A stretch of 64,000 nt of DNA, from the NCBI RefSeq assembly GCF_000297395.2, contig NZ_HF570108.1, positions 1,086,276-1,150,275 on the forward strand. The letters are read 5' to 3'. A program made the position numbers and the translations under genes. The stretch comes from Micromonospora lupini str. Lupac 08 (GTDB lineage Bacteria > Actinomycetota > Actinomycetes > Mycobacteriales > Micromonosporaceae). Within the stretch, counting starts at the first letter, position 1. Every line of letters starts with the position of its first letter. This document shows positions 1 to 8,806 of this stretch, piece by piece. A model generated the notes under the pieces. It was not told where the DNA came from and did no database searches. It was given only the letters and a program-made list of their open reading frames with translations.

Positions 1-149
1 CGGCCGCGGCCCCGGCGCCCGCCGTCGCGGCGGCCCCGGCCGGGTCGACGTCGCCGGACGCCACGCCCACCACCACAGTCACCGAGCGCGGGGCCGACAC
101 CGGCACCGAGGCCGAGGCCGAGGCGGCATCCGCGCCGCAGCGTGCCTGA
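1..149 (+). CDS. efeU: C-terminal tail of an EfeU-like iron permease (partial)
   Basis: An open frame enters from the left edge and stops at TGA 147-149. What remains (about 48 residues) is a low-complexity Ala/Pro/Thr then Glu/Ala-rich tail with no domain of its own. It lies 23 nt upstream of efeO and is followed by efeB. In EfeUOB operons the gene upstream of efeO is the FTR1-type high-affinity iron permease EfeU, whose actinobacterial versions often carry such disordered tails. The identity rests on this order only, because no diagnostic REXXE membrane motif falls inside the window. Confidence 0.55.
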   Translation, partial: AAAPAPAVAAAPAGSTSPDATPTTTVTERGADTGTEAEAEAASAPQRA

Positions 150-172
150 CCCCACGAGGAGAGACAGCTCAG

Positions 173-1306
173 ATGCGTACCACCCGATTCTTCGCGCTGG
201 CCGCTGCCGGCGTGCTGGCGACGGCCGGCGTCACCGCGTGCTCGGACTCCAAGAAGGATGAGGCGGGCGCGGCCGGCGGCCCGATCGTGGTCAAGGCCAC
301 CGACACCGCCTGCGACGTCGGCACGACCGACCTCGGCGCCGGAACCGCCACCTTCAAGATCACCAACTCGGGTGCGAAGGTCACCGAGTTCTACGTGTAC
401 GCCTCCGGCGACCGGGTGATGGGCGAGGTGGAGAACATCGCCCCCGGGCTGAGCCGTGAGCTGCACGTGGAGCTGCCGGCGGGCACGTACGAGACGGCCT
501 GCAAGCCGGGGATGAGCGGCAAGGGCATCCGGGGCGCGCTCAAGGTCAGCGGGTCGGCGCAGCCGCTGACGGCCGACGCCGCCCTGGCCGGAGCCACCGA
601 CAACTACCAGCGCTACGTCAAGAGCCAGACCGGCGCGCTGCTGGAGAAGACCGAGGAGTTCGTCGCCGCCGTGAAGGCCGGCGACGTGGCGAAGGCCAAG
701 ACGCTCTACCCGGTCGCGCGCACCTACTGGGAGCGGATCGAGCCGGTGGCCGAGATCTTCGGCGACCTCGACCCCAAGATCGACGGCCGCGAGGAGGTCA
801 TCGAGGAGGGGATGGAGTTCACCGGCTTCCACCGGATCGAGAAGGACCTCTGGCAGTCCGGCGACATCAGCAAGGACGGCCCGATCGCGGACCGGCTGCT
901 TGTCGACGTCAAGGAGATCGTGGCGAAGGCCAACGCCGAGAAGCTCTCTCCGCTCCAGCTCGCCAACGGCGCGAAGGAGCTGCTCGACGAGGTCGCCAGC
1001 GGCAAGATCACCGGCGAGGAGGACCGCTACTCGCACACCGACCTGTGGGACTTCGCCGCCAACCTGGAAGGTTCCAAGGCGGCGCTGTCCGCCCTCCGGC
1101 CCGCGCTTGAGCAGCGCTCGCCGGAGCTGGTCAAGCAGCTCGACACCGAGTTCGCGAACGTCGAGTCGCAGCTCGGCAAGCACCGCGACGGCGACGGGTG
1201 GAAGCTGCACACCACGTTGAGCAAGGCCGAGCTCAAGGAGCTCTCCGACGGCATCAACGCCCTCGCCGAGCCGATCAGCAAGGTCGCCGCAGTCGTCGCC
1301 AAGTGA
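173..1306 (+). CDS. efeO: Iron uptake lipoprotein EfeO (cupredoxin + M75/imelysin-like)
   Basis: 377 aa, ATG preceded by GAGGAGAG. A signal sequence ends in a lipobox-like VTAC, so the mature protein is probably lipid-anchored on the outer face of the membrane. Residues ~35-125 look like the EfeO cupredoxin domain. The rest is the helical M75 domain, with the metal-site HXXE motif in GFHRIEKDLW. EfeO binds extracellular iron and passes it to the EfeU permease. It sits between the EfeU-like tail and efeB, the complete EfeUOB order. The full length and both domains make the assignment firm; which metal form is carried cannot be read from sequence. Confidence 0.93.
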   Translation: MRTTRFFALAAAGVLATAGVTACSDSKKDEAGAAGGPIVVKATDTACDVGTTDLGAGTATFKITNSGAKVTEFYVYASGDRVMGEVENIAPGLSRELHVELPAGTYETACKPGMSGKGIRGALKVSGSAQPLTADAALAGATDNYQRYVKSQTGALLEKTEEFVAAVKAGDVAKAKTLYPVARTYWERIEPVAEIFGDLDPKIDGREEVIEEGMEFTGFHRIEKDLWQSGDISKDGPIADRLLVDVKEIVAKANAEKLSPLQLANGAKELLDEVASGKITGEEDRYSHTDLWDFAANLEGSKAALSALRPALEQRSPELVKQLDTEFANVESQLGKHRDGDGWKLHTTLSKAELKELSDGINALAEPISKVAAVVAK

Positions 1307-1331
1307 CCGGGACCCAGAGGGAGTCGAGTCG

Positions 1332-2609
1332 ATGAGCGCAAGCAGGTTGACGCGCCGGCGGGCCATCACGCTCGCCGGCGCGGGGGTGGCCGGAGTCGCC
1401 GGCGTGGCCGCGGGCGCGGGCGCGCTGGTCGGCGATTCCCGTGGCCCGGCGGCTGCCAGTGACCATCCGGCGGGCGCGGTGCCGTTCTTCGGTGAGCACC
1501 AGGCCGGCATCGTCACCCCGGCGCAGGACCGGCTGCACTTCGTCGCCTTCGACGTGATCACCAAGGACCGGGCCCGACTGGTCGAGATGCTCGAGGAGTG
1601 GTCGGCCGCCGCCGCCCGCATGACGGCCGGCCGCGACGCCGGGGTGCTCGGCGCGGTCGGTGGTATGCCGGAGGCCCCGCCGGACGACACCGGTGAGGCG
1701 CTCGGCCTCCCACCCTCGCAGCTCACCCTGACCGTCGGCTTCGGCCCGACGCTGTTCCGCGACGCCGACGGACGCGACCGGTTCGGCATCGCCGACCGCC
1801 GCCCGGCCGCCCTGGCCGAGCTGCCCAAGTTTCCCGGTGACGCGTTGCAGGCCCCGATCTCCGGTGGTGACCTGTGCGTGCAGGCGTGCGCCAACGACCC
1901 GCAGGTGGCGGTGCACGCGATCCGTAACCTGGCGCGGATCGGCATGGGGGTGGTCAGCGTCCGCTGGTCGCAGCTCGGCTTCGGCCGTACGTCGTCGACG
2001 TCCCGGGACCAGGCGACCGCCCGCAACCTGTTCGGCTTCAAGGACGGCACGGCCAACCTCAAGGCTGAGGAGACGGACCTGCTCCGCGACCAGTTGTGGG
2101 TGCAGCCGGGCGACGGGCCGGACTGGATGACCGGCGGGTCGTACCTGGTCACCCGCAAGATCCGGATGCTCGTCGAGACCTGGGACCGGACCTCGCTCGC
2201 CGAGCAGGAGGAGATCGTCGGCCGGACCAAGGGCAGCGGCGCCCCGCTCGGCCGCAGCAAGGAGTTCGACGAGCCGGACTTCGCGGCACGCGGTGACGAC
2301 GGCAAGCCGCTGATCCCCGAGCACGCCCACGTCGCACTGGCCCACCCGAGCAGGAACAACGGCGCGCACCTGCTGCGGCGGGGCTACAACTTCGTCGACG
2401 GCTCGGACGGTCTCGGTCGGCTCGACGCCGGCCTCTTCTTCATCGCCTACCAGCGGGATCCACGCCGGCAGTTCGTGCCGATCCAGACCCAGTTGGCCCG
2501 CCACGACGTGATGAACGAATATCTGCGGCACGTCTCCAGCGGCCTGTTCGCCTGCCCGCCCGGCGTACGCGACGGTGGGGACCACTGGGGCCGCGGGCTC
2601 TTCGGCTGA
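1332..2609 (+). CDS. efeB: Deferrochelatase/peroxidase EfeB (DyP-type, Tat-exported)
   Basis: 425 aa, ATG with GAGGGAG upstream. The N-terminus has a twin-arginine signal (TRRRAIT followed by a Gly/Ala-rich hydrophobic run), so it is exported folded with its heme. The dye-decolorizing peroxidase signature GXXDG is present as GFKDG near residue 235. A probable proximal heme histidine lies in EHAHVALAHP near residue 332. EfeB oxidises ferrous iron or strips iron from heme in support of EfeUO. The gene is 25 nt after efeO and ends at a strong hairpin, closing the operon. Confidence 0.95.
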   Translation: MSASRLTRRRAITLAGAGVAGVAGVAAGAGALVGDSRGPAAASDHPAGAVPFFGEHQAGIVTPAQDRLHFVAFDVITKDRARLVEMLEEWSAAAARMTAGRDAGVLGAVGGMPEAPPDDTGEALGLPPSQLTLTVGFGPTLFRDADGRDRFGIADRRPAALAELPKFPGDALQAPISGGDLCVQACANDPQVAVHAIRNLARIGMGVVSVRWSQLGFGRTSSTSRDQATARNLFGFKDGTANLKAEETDLLRDQLWVQPGDGPDWMTGGSYLVTRKIRMLVETWDRTSLAEQEEIVGRTKGSGAPLGRSKEFDEPDFAARGDDGKPLIPEHAHVALAHPSRNNGAHLLRRGYNFVDGSDGLGRLDAGLFFIAYQRDPRRQFVPIQTQLARHDVMNEYLRHVSSGLFACPPGVRDGGDHWGRGLFG

Positions 2610-2634
2610 CCGCCCGCCGGACCGCGGCGGGCGG
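2610..2634 (+). terminator. Hairpin terminator after efeB
   Basis: A perfect 10-bp GC stem (CCGCCCGCCG / CGGCGGGCGG) with a 5-nt loop starts immediately after the efeB stop codon. No T-tract follows, as is usual in such GC-rich genomes. It separates the efe operon from mtrA. Confidence 0.75.
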
Positions 2635-2879
2635 CCCGTCGCCCCGGGTTCGTGGCCGCGGGCCGTCGTCCGGATCGCGACAGCGGGGCCGGTCGGGGCT
2701 GCGGTGGCGCCGGACGGCGCCGAGGGGGGATCATGGTGACAGCCGACCGATCCCTGTGCCGGCCCCCGCACCCTGTGGCGCCGCCGCCGTGGGTCGCGGT
2801 GACTGGTTTTGCCGGCGGCGCTATCCGTGCCGGGTGACGCCGGTCCCACCGAACTGAACGGGGATGCAATATTAATCCC

Positions 2880-3569
2880 ATGAGAGCCCGGGTACTGGTG
2901 GTCGACGACGACCCCGCACTCGCCGAGATGCTCGGCATCGTGCTGCGTAGTGAGGGTTTCCTGCCCTCGTTCGTGGCCGATGGCGAGCGGGCGTTGGCCG
3001 CTTTTCGTGACAGTCGACCGGACATCGTCCTGCTCGACCTCATGTTGCCCGGAATGAGTGGTATCGACGTGGCACGGTCGATCCGTGCCGAGTCCGGCGT
3101 GCCGATCGTCATGCTGACCGCCAAGAGCGACACCGTGGACGTCGTCCTCGGCCTGGAGTCCGGCGCCGACGACTACGTGGTCAAGCCGTTCAAGCCCAAG
3201 GAGCTGGTGGCCCGGATGCGGGCCCGGTTGCGCCGTGGCGAGGACGTGGCGCCGGAGATGCTGACCATCGGCCCGCCCGGCAACCAGATCACCATCGACG
3301 TGCCGGCCCACACCGTGAGCCGCAACGACGAGGAGGTGAAGCTGACGCCGTTGGAGTTCGACCTGCTGGTCGCGCTCGCCCGCAAGCCGCGCCAGGTCTT
3401 CACCCGCGAGGTGCTGCTGGAGCAGGTCTGGGGTTACCGGCACGCGGCCGACACCCGCCTGGTCAACGTGCACGTGCAGCGGCTGCGCGCCAAGATCGAG
3501 CCGGATCCGGAGCGGCCGGAAATCATCCTCACCGTGCGGGGCGTGGGCTACAAGGCGGGCACCGGATAG
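2880..3569 (+). CDS. mtrA: Response regulator MtrA (OmpR/PhoB family)
   Basis: 229 aa. The receiver domain carries the acidic pair (DDD at 8-10), phospho-acceptor Asp53 in LLDLMLPG and the Lys of VKPFKPKE. The C-terminal winged helix shows LTPLEFDLLVAL and VRGVGYKAG. MtrA is the essential actinobacterial regulator coordinating cell wall remodelling and division. mtrB and lpqB follow directly, which fixes the identity. The ATG has only a distant GGGG upstream. An AATATT hexamer 6 nt before it could be the -10 of a leaderless mRNA, so the translation mode is open. Confidence 0.97.
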   Translation: MRARVLVVDDDPALAEMLGIVLRSEGFLPSFVADGERALAAFRDSRPDIVLLDLMLPGMSGIDVARSIRAESGVPIVMLTAKSDTVDVVLGLESGADDYVVKPFKPKELVARMRARLRRGEDVAPEMLTIGPPGNQITIDVPAHTVSRNDEEVKLTPLEFDLLVALARKPRQVFTREVLLEQVWGYRHAADTRLVNVHVQRLRAKIEPDPERPEIILTVRGVGYKAGTG

Positions 3570-3581
3570 CCTGGTCACACT

Positions 3582-5339
3582 GTGTCGACCTCGCCGCCCC
3601 CGCACCCCCGGACCACCGCAGCCCGCCGGCTCAACGCCGGTCGGGACCTGTGGCGTGCGTTGAGTGGCCGGGCGGCGCGGCTGGTGGCCCGGGCACACCA
3701 GACCTGGCGCCGCTCGCTCCAGGTCCGGGTGGTGACCATCACGCTCGTCGCCTCCAGCCTGCTGGTGGGCGGTTTCGCGTACCTGATCGCTGACAAGATC
3801 ACGACGATCCTGCTCGACAACGCCCGCACCGACGTCCAGTTGCGGGTCAAGGGCGGCGCCGGCTACGCGGCAAAGCAGGTCTCCCTCTACGGCCAGCCAC
3901 AGGAGGCGCAGCTCCAGGAGACCATCGAGGGCACGGTCAACTACCTGGCCGGCGGCGACCCCCAGCAGACAAGTGGCGTGGTGGTGGCGATCACCGCCGA
4001 CGACTACCCGACCATGATCCAGACCCGCACCGCACCGGCGGCCAACGTCCAGCCCCTGATCAGCAAGGAGCTGCGGGCCGCGGTCGCCAGCGGCAAGGTG
4101 GCCAGCCAGATCCAGACCGGTCGGCTCACCGGCGAGCCGACGAAGTACCTGGTCTACGGCTCGCCGGTGCCGACCCGCTTCGGGCAGATCGAGCTCTACT
4201 ACCTGGTGCCGCTGACCCGGCAGGACGCCACCGCCGCGGACGCCCGTGCCACAGTCGTCGCCACCGGCATCGCGCTGGTGGTCCTGCTGGGTCTGCTCGC
4301 CGCCCTGGTCACCCGGCTGGTGGTCAACCCGGTCCGGGTCGCCGCGCGCACCGCCCAGCGGCTCTCCGCAGGCCTTCTCGACCAGCGGATGGTGGTCAAC
4401 GGTGAGGACGACCTCGCCCTGTTGGCCGCCTCGTTCAACCAGATGGCGACAAACCTGCAACGGCAGATCCTGCGCCTGGAGGAGATGTCCCGGTTGCAGC
4501 GCCGGTTCACCTCGGACGTGTCGCACGAGCTGCGGACCCCGTTGACCACGGTCCGGATGGCCGCCGACCTGATCTTCGCCGAGCGCGACGAGTTCGACCC
4601 GGCGGTGGCCCGCAGCGCCGAGCTGCTCCAGGCCGAGCTGGACCGTTTCGAGGAGCTGCTCACCGACCTGTTGGAGATCAGCCGGTTCGACGCGGGCTTC
4701 GCGATGCTGGACGCCGAGCCGACCGACCTGGTGCCGGTGGTGCACCGGGTCGTCGACCGGTTGGCCGGCCTCGCCGAGCGGGTGGGCGTCCCTATCGAAC
4801 TGGACCTGCCGAGCACGCCGGTGATCGCCGAGGTCGACCCCCGCCGCGTCGAGCGGGTGCTGCGCAACCTGGTCGGCAACGCGGTCGAGCACGGCGAGGC
4901 CCGACCGGTGCTGATCACCCTCGGCATCGACGACACCGCCGTTGCGATCACCGTCCGGGACCACGGGGTGGGGCTGAAGGTGGGTGAGGAGAAGTTGGTG
5001 TTCAACCGGTTCTGGCGGGCGGACCCGTCCCGGGCCCGGCAGACCGGCGGCACCGGGCTCGGTCTGTCGATCAGCCTGGAGGACGCCCGCCTGCACGGTG
5101 GCTGGCTGGAAGCCTGGGGAGCGCCCGGCCAGGGCGCCCAGTTCCGGCTCACGCTGCCGGCCCGCGCCGGTGACCGGCTCACCACGTCGCCCCTGCGGCT
5201 GGTGCCCGCCGACGCGGCGCTGCCGTTCGGCGGCCCCCGCGACGGCGGCCCGTTGGCCATCGGGCCGGGCACCGGCGGAGCGCTGGCGATCGGCCCCGCG
5301 GCGGCCGGGGACGGCGAGCGGGCGGAGGTGCGCTCGTGA
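3582..5339 (+). CDS. mtrB: Sensor histidine kinase MtrB
   Basis: 585 aa from GTG 3582, 12 nt after mtrA. Two transmembrane segments (around residues 48-70 and 225-245) flank an extracytoplasmic sensor region. A HAMP domain and the HisKA box DVSHELRTPLTT (His315) follow, then a HATPase domain with N-box LRNLVGNAVEHG and G-boxes DHGVGL and GGTGLGLS. After the kinase core comes a Pro/Gly-rich tail of about 55 residues. It autophosphorylates and signals to MtrA. The stop overlaps the GTG of lpqB by 4 nt, so the two are translationally coupled. Confidence 0.96.
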   Translation: MSTSPPPHPRTTAARRLNAGRDLWRALSGRAARLVARAHQTWRRSLQVRVVTITLVASSLLVGGFAYLIADKITTILLDNARTDVQLRVKGGAGYAAKQVSLYGQPQEAQLQETIEGTVNYLAGGDPQQTSGVVVAITADDYPTMIQTRTAPAANVQPLISKELRAAVASGKVASQIQTGRLTGEPTKYLVYGSPVPTRFGQIELYYLVPLTRQDATAADARATVVATGIALVVLLGLLAALVTRLVVNPVRVAARTAQRLSAGLLDQRMVVNGEDDLALLAASFNQMATNLQRQILRLEEMSRLQRRFTSDVSHELRTPLTTVRMAADLIFAERDEFDPAVARSAELLQAELDRFEELLTDLLEISRFDAGFAMLDAEPTDLVPVVHRVVDRLAGLAERVGVPIELDLPSTPVIAEVDPRRVERVLRNLVGNAVEHGEARPVLITLGIDDTAVAITVRDHGVGLKVGEEKLVFNRFWRADPSRARQTGGTGLGLSISLEDARLHGGWLEAWGAPGQGAQFRLTLPARAGDRLTTSPLRLVPADAALPFGGPRDGGPLAIGPGTGGALAIGPAAAGDGERAEVRS

Positions 5340-7153
5340 GGGCTCGACCACTGCTGTGCGCCGTCGGCACGGCACTGCTCCTCAGCGCCGGCTGCGGCAT
5401 CCCGGCGTCGTCCGACGTGCGGGTGGACGGCAAGGCCGGCACGGCGACCGAGGCCGGGTCGGACAACGGCCGCCGCAGCGAACCACCCTCGCGAACGGCC
5501 AGCGGCAGCGACAACGAAGCGTTCGTGCGTAACTTCCTGTCCGCCGCCGCCGGTGAGCCGGACCGGGCGTACGAGCGGGTGAAGGCGTTCATCGCCCCGG
5601 AGCACAAGCCCCGCCTGCAGGACAAGAAGGGCAGCGAGGTCGCGCTGACAGTGGTCCGGCTGCGGGAGACGGTCTTCACCTTCAACAGCGACTCGACCAC
5701 CACCGTCAAGATCTCGGTGCAGCAGATCGGTGTGCTGCGGACGAACGGCACGCTGGCGCCGCCGGTGGCGACCGAGACGGAGTACGAGTTCCGGCTGCGC
5801 AGCGCCTCGCTCGGCGGCACCACAAACGACGAGCGCGCCGGTCAGTACGTCCTCGACCCGCCGAACGTGCTGCTGCTCAGTGACGTCGCCCTCCAGCAGT
5901 ACTACCAGGACGAGTCGATCTACTTCTGGAGCTCCGACCGCACCCGGCTGGTGCCCGACCAGCGGTATCTGCCGTTCGCCGTGCCGGACGAGCGTCGGGT
6001 CAACGAGGTCGTGCGCTGGCTGGTCGGTGGCCCGTCGGACTGGCTGCGGCCGGGCGTCGTCGGCCTGCCCGACGGCACCGAGCTGATCAACAACGCCACC
6101 GGCGCGAACAACCGGTGGGAGGTCAACCTGGACATGTCCGGCGACGACCAGAACCGGGTCGACCAGGTGATCACGCAGCTCGCCTGGTCGTTGGGCGACC
6201 TGCCGGGCGAGCTGGAGTTGAAGATCCGCAACAACTCGCAGCCCGTGCAGGATCTCAACGAGCGCCGGCTGGCCCAGCCGCTCTACCCGGTCCGGGAGAG
6301 CCCGCAGCGGTTCGGCGTTTACGAGGGCGCGATCCGTCCGCTCGACTTCGTCGGCGAGCCCAGCGGCGTGGTGCCCCTGACGGCCGAGGTCAACCGCAAC
6401 ATCGTGTCCGCCGGCTTCGCGCGGGGCACCAAGCGGGTTCTCGCCGCGATGGTGGTCACCAGCGGCAGGGACCGGCAACGACTCGCGGTGGGCGCGGGCG
6501 CGGACACGGTGGCGGTGCTCCACCGCAGCGGCACGGAGTACGCCTCGATCAGCCGCCCGGTGTGGCTGCGTACCGTCGACTCGCGCCCGGCGCAGGGGCT
6601 GGTGGTGGCGGACGGCCGTCTCTACCGCTTCGACGAGGCCGCCGGGATGTCGGAGGTGCCGCTGAACCTGCCCTCGCCGCAGGTCACCGCGGTCGCCGCC
6701 GCGCTGGATGGTCAGCGGGTCGCGTTGATCGCCGGTGGGCGGCTCTACGTCGCGGCGATCAACCTGGACGGCGCCGGGAGCGGCATGTCCGTCGGCCCGC
6801 CCCGGGCCCTGGTCACCTCGTTGACCGGTCTGACCGCGGTGGACTGGATCGGCGAGGATCGGCTGGTGGTGGCCGGGTCGGCAGGCCAGCCGGCGATCTA
6901 CGAGATCAGCGTGGACGGCGCTCTGGAGACCCCGCTGCGCACCGACGTGGGCGCCAAGGTCAACCACCTGACGGCGTACCCCACCAACCGCAGCGTGCGC
7001 GTGCCCACCGGGTCGTACATGTACGAGGCGAACAAGGTGGCGTACCGCAGCAGCCCGTCCGAACGGATCGAGCTGGAAAGTGTGCGCGACGTCCCCGCGC
7101 CGCCGGCCGGGGTCCGGCCGAGCAACCCGTCGGCCCCGTTCTTCCTCTACTGA
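5336..7153 (+). CDS. lpqB: Lipoprotein LpqB, MtrAB accessory protein
   Basis: 605 aa from GTG 5336, which overlaps the mtrB stop (GTGA). The signal peptide ends with lipobox LSAGCGIP, predicting an exported lipoprotein. A GerMN-type domain occupies roughly residues 180-300 and a propeller-like LpqB C-terminal region follows. In mycobacteria LpqB interacts with the extracellular part of MtrB and modulates MtrA phosphorylation. Position, length and lipobox all agree with the family. comF starts 4 nt after its stop. Confidence 0.95.
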   Translation: MRARPLLCAVGTALLLSAGCGIPASSDVRVDGKAGTATEAGSDNGRRSEPPSRTASGSDNEAFVRNFLSAAAGEPDRAYERVKAFIAPEHKPRLQDKKGSEVALTVVRLRETVFTFNSDSTTTVKISVQQIGVLRTNGTLAPPVATETEYEFRLRSASLGGTTNDERAGQYVLDPPNVLLLSDVALQQYYQDESIYFWSSDRTRLVPDQRYLPFAVPDERRVNEVVRWLVGGPSDWLRPGVVGLPDGTELINNATGANNRWEVNLDMSGDDQNRVDQVITQLAWSLGDLPGELELKIRNNSQPVQDLNERRLAQPLYPVRESPQRFGVYEGAIRPLDFVGEPSGVVPLTAEVNRNIVSAGFARGTKRVLAAMVVTSGRDRQRLAVGAGADTVAVLHRSGTEYASISRPVWLRTVDSRPAQGLVVADGRLYRFDEAAGMSEVPLNLPSPQVTAVAAALDGQRVALIAGGRLYVAAINLDGAGSGMSVGPPRALVTSLTGLTAVDWIGEDRLVVAGSAGQPAIYEISVDGALETPLRTDVGAKVNHLTAYPTNRSVRVPTGSYMYEANKVAYRSSPSERIELESVRDVPAPPAGVRPSNPSAPFFLY

Positions 7154-7157
7154 CGCC

Positions 7158-7865
7158 GTGCGCGGGCTCTGGGCGGACCTCGCCGACCTGGTCCTCCCCG
7201 CGGACTGCGCCGGCTGCCGGGAGCGTCACGCCGTCCTGCGGCACGGGTTCTGCCCCACCTGCGTGACGGCGCTGGGCGTGCTGCGTCCCCGGACGGTCCG
7301 TCCCACTCCCGCCCCGCCGGGGCTCCCGCCCTGCGTCGCCCTCGGCCCGTACGCCGGTCCGCTGCGCGAGGCCCTGCTGGCGTACAAGGAGCACGGCCGG
7401 CACGGTCTGGCCCGTCCGCTGGGCGCGCTGCTGGCCGAGGTGGTCGTGGCGGCGGTCGGCGAGGTGCGGCCGCTGGAGTTGGTGCCCGTGCCCGACACCG
7501 CTGCGGCGGCCCGAGCCCGCTACGGCGACCACCTGGACCGGTTGGCCCGGCACTGCGCGGCCCGGCTGCGCCGGGGCGGCTGGCCGGCGCGGGTGCGCCG
7601 CCCGCTGCGCGCGTTGCCCCGACCGGACTCGGTGACGCTTGACAGCGCGGGCCGCGCCGCGGCGGCCGAGGCGGCGTTCCGACTCCGGTCGGGCGCGTCG
7701 GAGGGGCGTCGCCGAACGGGCGCCGCACCAGTCGTGGTGCTGCTCGACGACATCGTCACCACAGGCGTAACCCTGGCTGCGGCAACCCGGGTGCTGACCG
7801 CGAGCGGGCGACCACCCGGTGTCGCCGCGGTGCTCGCCGCGACCGAGAAAAGACACCAGTTGTAA
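7158..7865 (+). CDS. ComF-family phosphoribosyltransferase-like protein
   Basis: 235 aa from GTG 7158, just after the lpqB stop. A longer frame exists upstream but runs inside lpqB, so I reject that start. The N-terminal zinc-finger cysteines are CAGC and CPTC. The C-terminal phosphoribosyltransferase loop is VVVLLDDIVTTGVTL. ComF proteins act in DNA uptake in naturally competent bacteria, but in actinobacteria this gene is a conserved member of the mtr-secA block (compare Rv3242c) with no demonstrated substrate. It is probably cotranscribed with lpqB. Confidence 0.88.
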   Translation: MRGLWADLADLVLPADCAGCRERHAVLRHGFCPTCVTALGVLRPRTVRPTPAPPGLPPCVALGPYAGPLREALLAYKEHGRHGLARPLGALLAEVVVAAVGEVRPLELVPVPDTAAAARARYGDHLDRLARHCAARLRRGGWPARVRRPLRALPRPDSVTLDSAGRAAAAEAAFRLRSGASEGRRRTGAAPVVVLLDDIVTTGVTLAAATRVLTASGRPPGVAAVLAATEKRHQL

Positions 7866-7873
7866 CCGACCGT

Positions 7874-7898
7874 GTTTCCGTTTCACCCGTTGGTGTAT
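7874..7898 (+). promoter_or_regulatory. Possible SigB/SigF-type stress promoter upstream of hpf
   Basis: GTTT (7874-7877), a 15-nt spacer and GTGTAT (7893-7898) resemble the actinobacterial general-stress promoter GTTT-N14-16-GGGTAT with one mismatch. A leader of roughly 200 nt would precede hpf, a gene commonly under stress control. Single-site resemblance only. Confidence 0.3.
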
Positions 7899-8111
7899 GA
7901 GGTGCGAAAAATCCTGGGCGGTCTTGGCAACATGGGGTGACTGCCGGGCGAACAGGAGTTAGCGTTTCGCTGTCAGGGGTAGGAGGTCGTTCCATCCCGC
8001 CCCCGGCGGTGAGAGGAGGCGTAGCCGTACTGACCGGTCGACGCCAGCGGGTCTCCCCACGGCGCGCGACCGGGAAAACCGGATCGAAGACGTCCGAAAA
8101 AAGGAGGTCAC

Positions 8112-8744
8112 GTGGACATCGTGGTCAAGGGCCGCAACGTCGAAGTGCCGGACCATTACCGGGTACACGTAGCCGAGAAACTCGCAAAGGTCGAACGCTA
8201 CGACCACAAGATTATCCGCATCGATGTCGAGCTGTTTCACGAGCGCAATCCGCGCCAGGCCGACCACTGCCAGCGGGTGGAGATCACCTGCGTTTCCCGA
8301 GGTCCCGTGATTCGGGCCGAGGCCTGCACGAACGATTTCTACAGCGCGCTCGACGCCGCCATCGCGAAGCTCGACACCCGGCTGCGCCGCGCGGCGGACC
8401 GCCGCCGCGTACACCGTGGTCGGCACGCGCCGATCTCCGTCGCCGCCGCCACCGCCGACCTGCCGGTCACGGACCTGGTGGCCGCCCCGCTGTCCGCGCC
8501 GAGCGCCGGCGCACGCGCCGGCACCGCCGTCGCGGAGCGGGTCGAGGAGGAGCACGACCAGCCGTGGCACATCGCCCGGGAGAAGGTCCACCCCGCGGAG
8601 CCCATGACGATCGACGACGCCCTGTTCCAGATGGAGCTGGTCGGCCACGACTTCTACCTGTTCCAGGACAAGGAGACCGGCCGCCCGAGCGTCGTCTACC
8701 GACGCCACGCCTACGACTACGGCATCATCTCCCTCGACACGTGA
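8112..8744 (+). CDS. hpf: Long-form ribosome hibernation promoting factor
   Basis: 210 aa from GTG 8112, with an excellent AAGGAGGT upstream. Residues 1-100 are the S30AE/YfiA domain that sits in the decoding centre. A variable linker leads to the C-terminal dimerisation domain (from about residue 150, including FQMELVGHDFYLFQDKETG and YRRHAYDYGII). The long form joins two 70S ribosomes into inactive 100S dimers. The 246-nt upstream region holds no ORF and carries a possible stress promoter. The place between comF and secA matches Rv3241c. Confidence 0.93.
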   Translation: MDIVVKGRNVEVPDHYRVHVAEKLAKVERYDHKIIRIDVELFHERNPRQADHCQRVEITCVSRGPVIRAEACTNDFYSALDAAIAKLDTRLRRAADRRRVHRGRHAPISVAAATADLPVTDLVAAPLSAPSAGARAGTAVAERVEEEHDQPWHIAREKVHPAEPMTIDDALFQMELVGHDFYLFQDKETGRPSVVYRRHAYDYGIISLDT

Positions 8745-8768
8745 GGTGTCCCTGACCGCGTCTGGCAC

Positions 8769-8798
8769 GGGGTTGCGGCGGGCGACCGCCGCAACCCC
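8769..8798. terminator. Bidirectional hairpin terminator
   Basis: A perfect 13-bp stem (GGGGTTGCGGCGG and its complement) closes on a GCGA tetraloop between the convergent hpf and GNAT genes. It can serve both strands. Confidence 0.85.
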
Positions 8799-8806
8799 GT
8801 GCGTCG

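Noticed and set aside
1275..5375. Very long minus-strand open frame across efeB-mtrB
   Set aside because: It shadows the real plus-strand genes; its protein is low-complexity Arg/Gly/Pro/His-rich, as expected of antisense frames in high-GC DNA.
4199..6967. Long minus-strand frame across mtrB-lpqB
   Set aside because: Antisense shadow with no domain; mtrB and lpqB are certain on the other strand.
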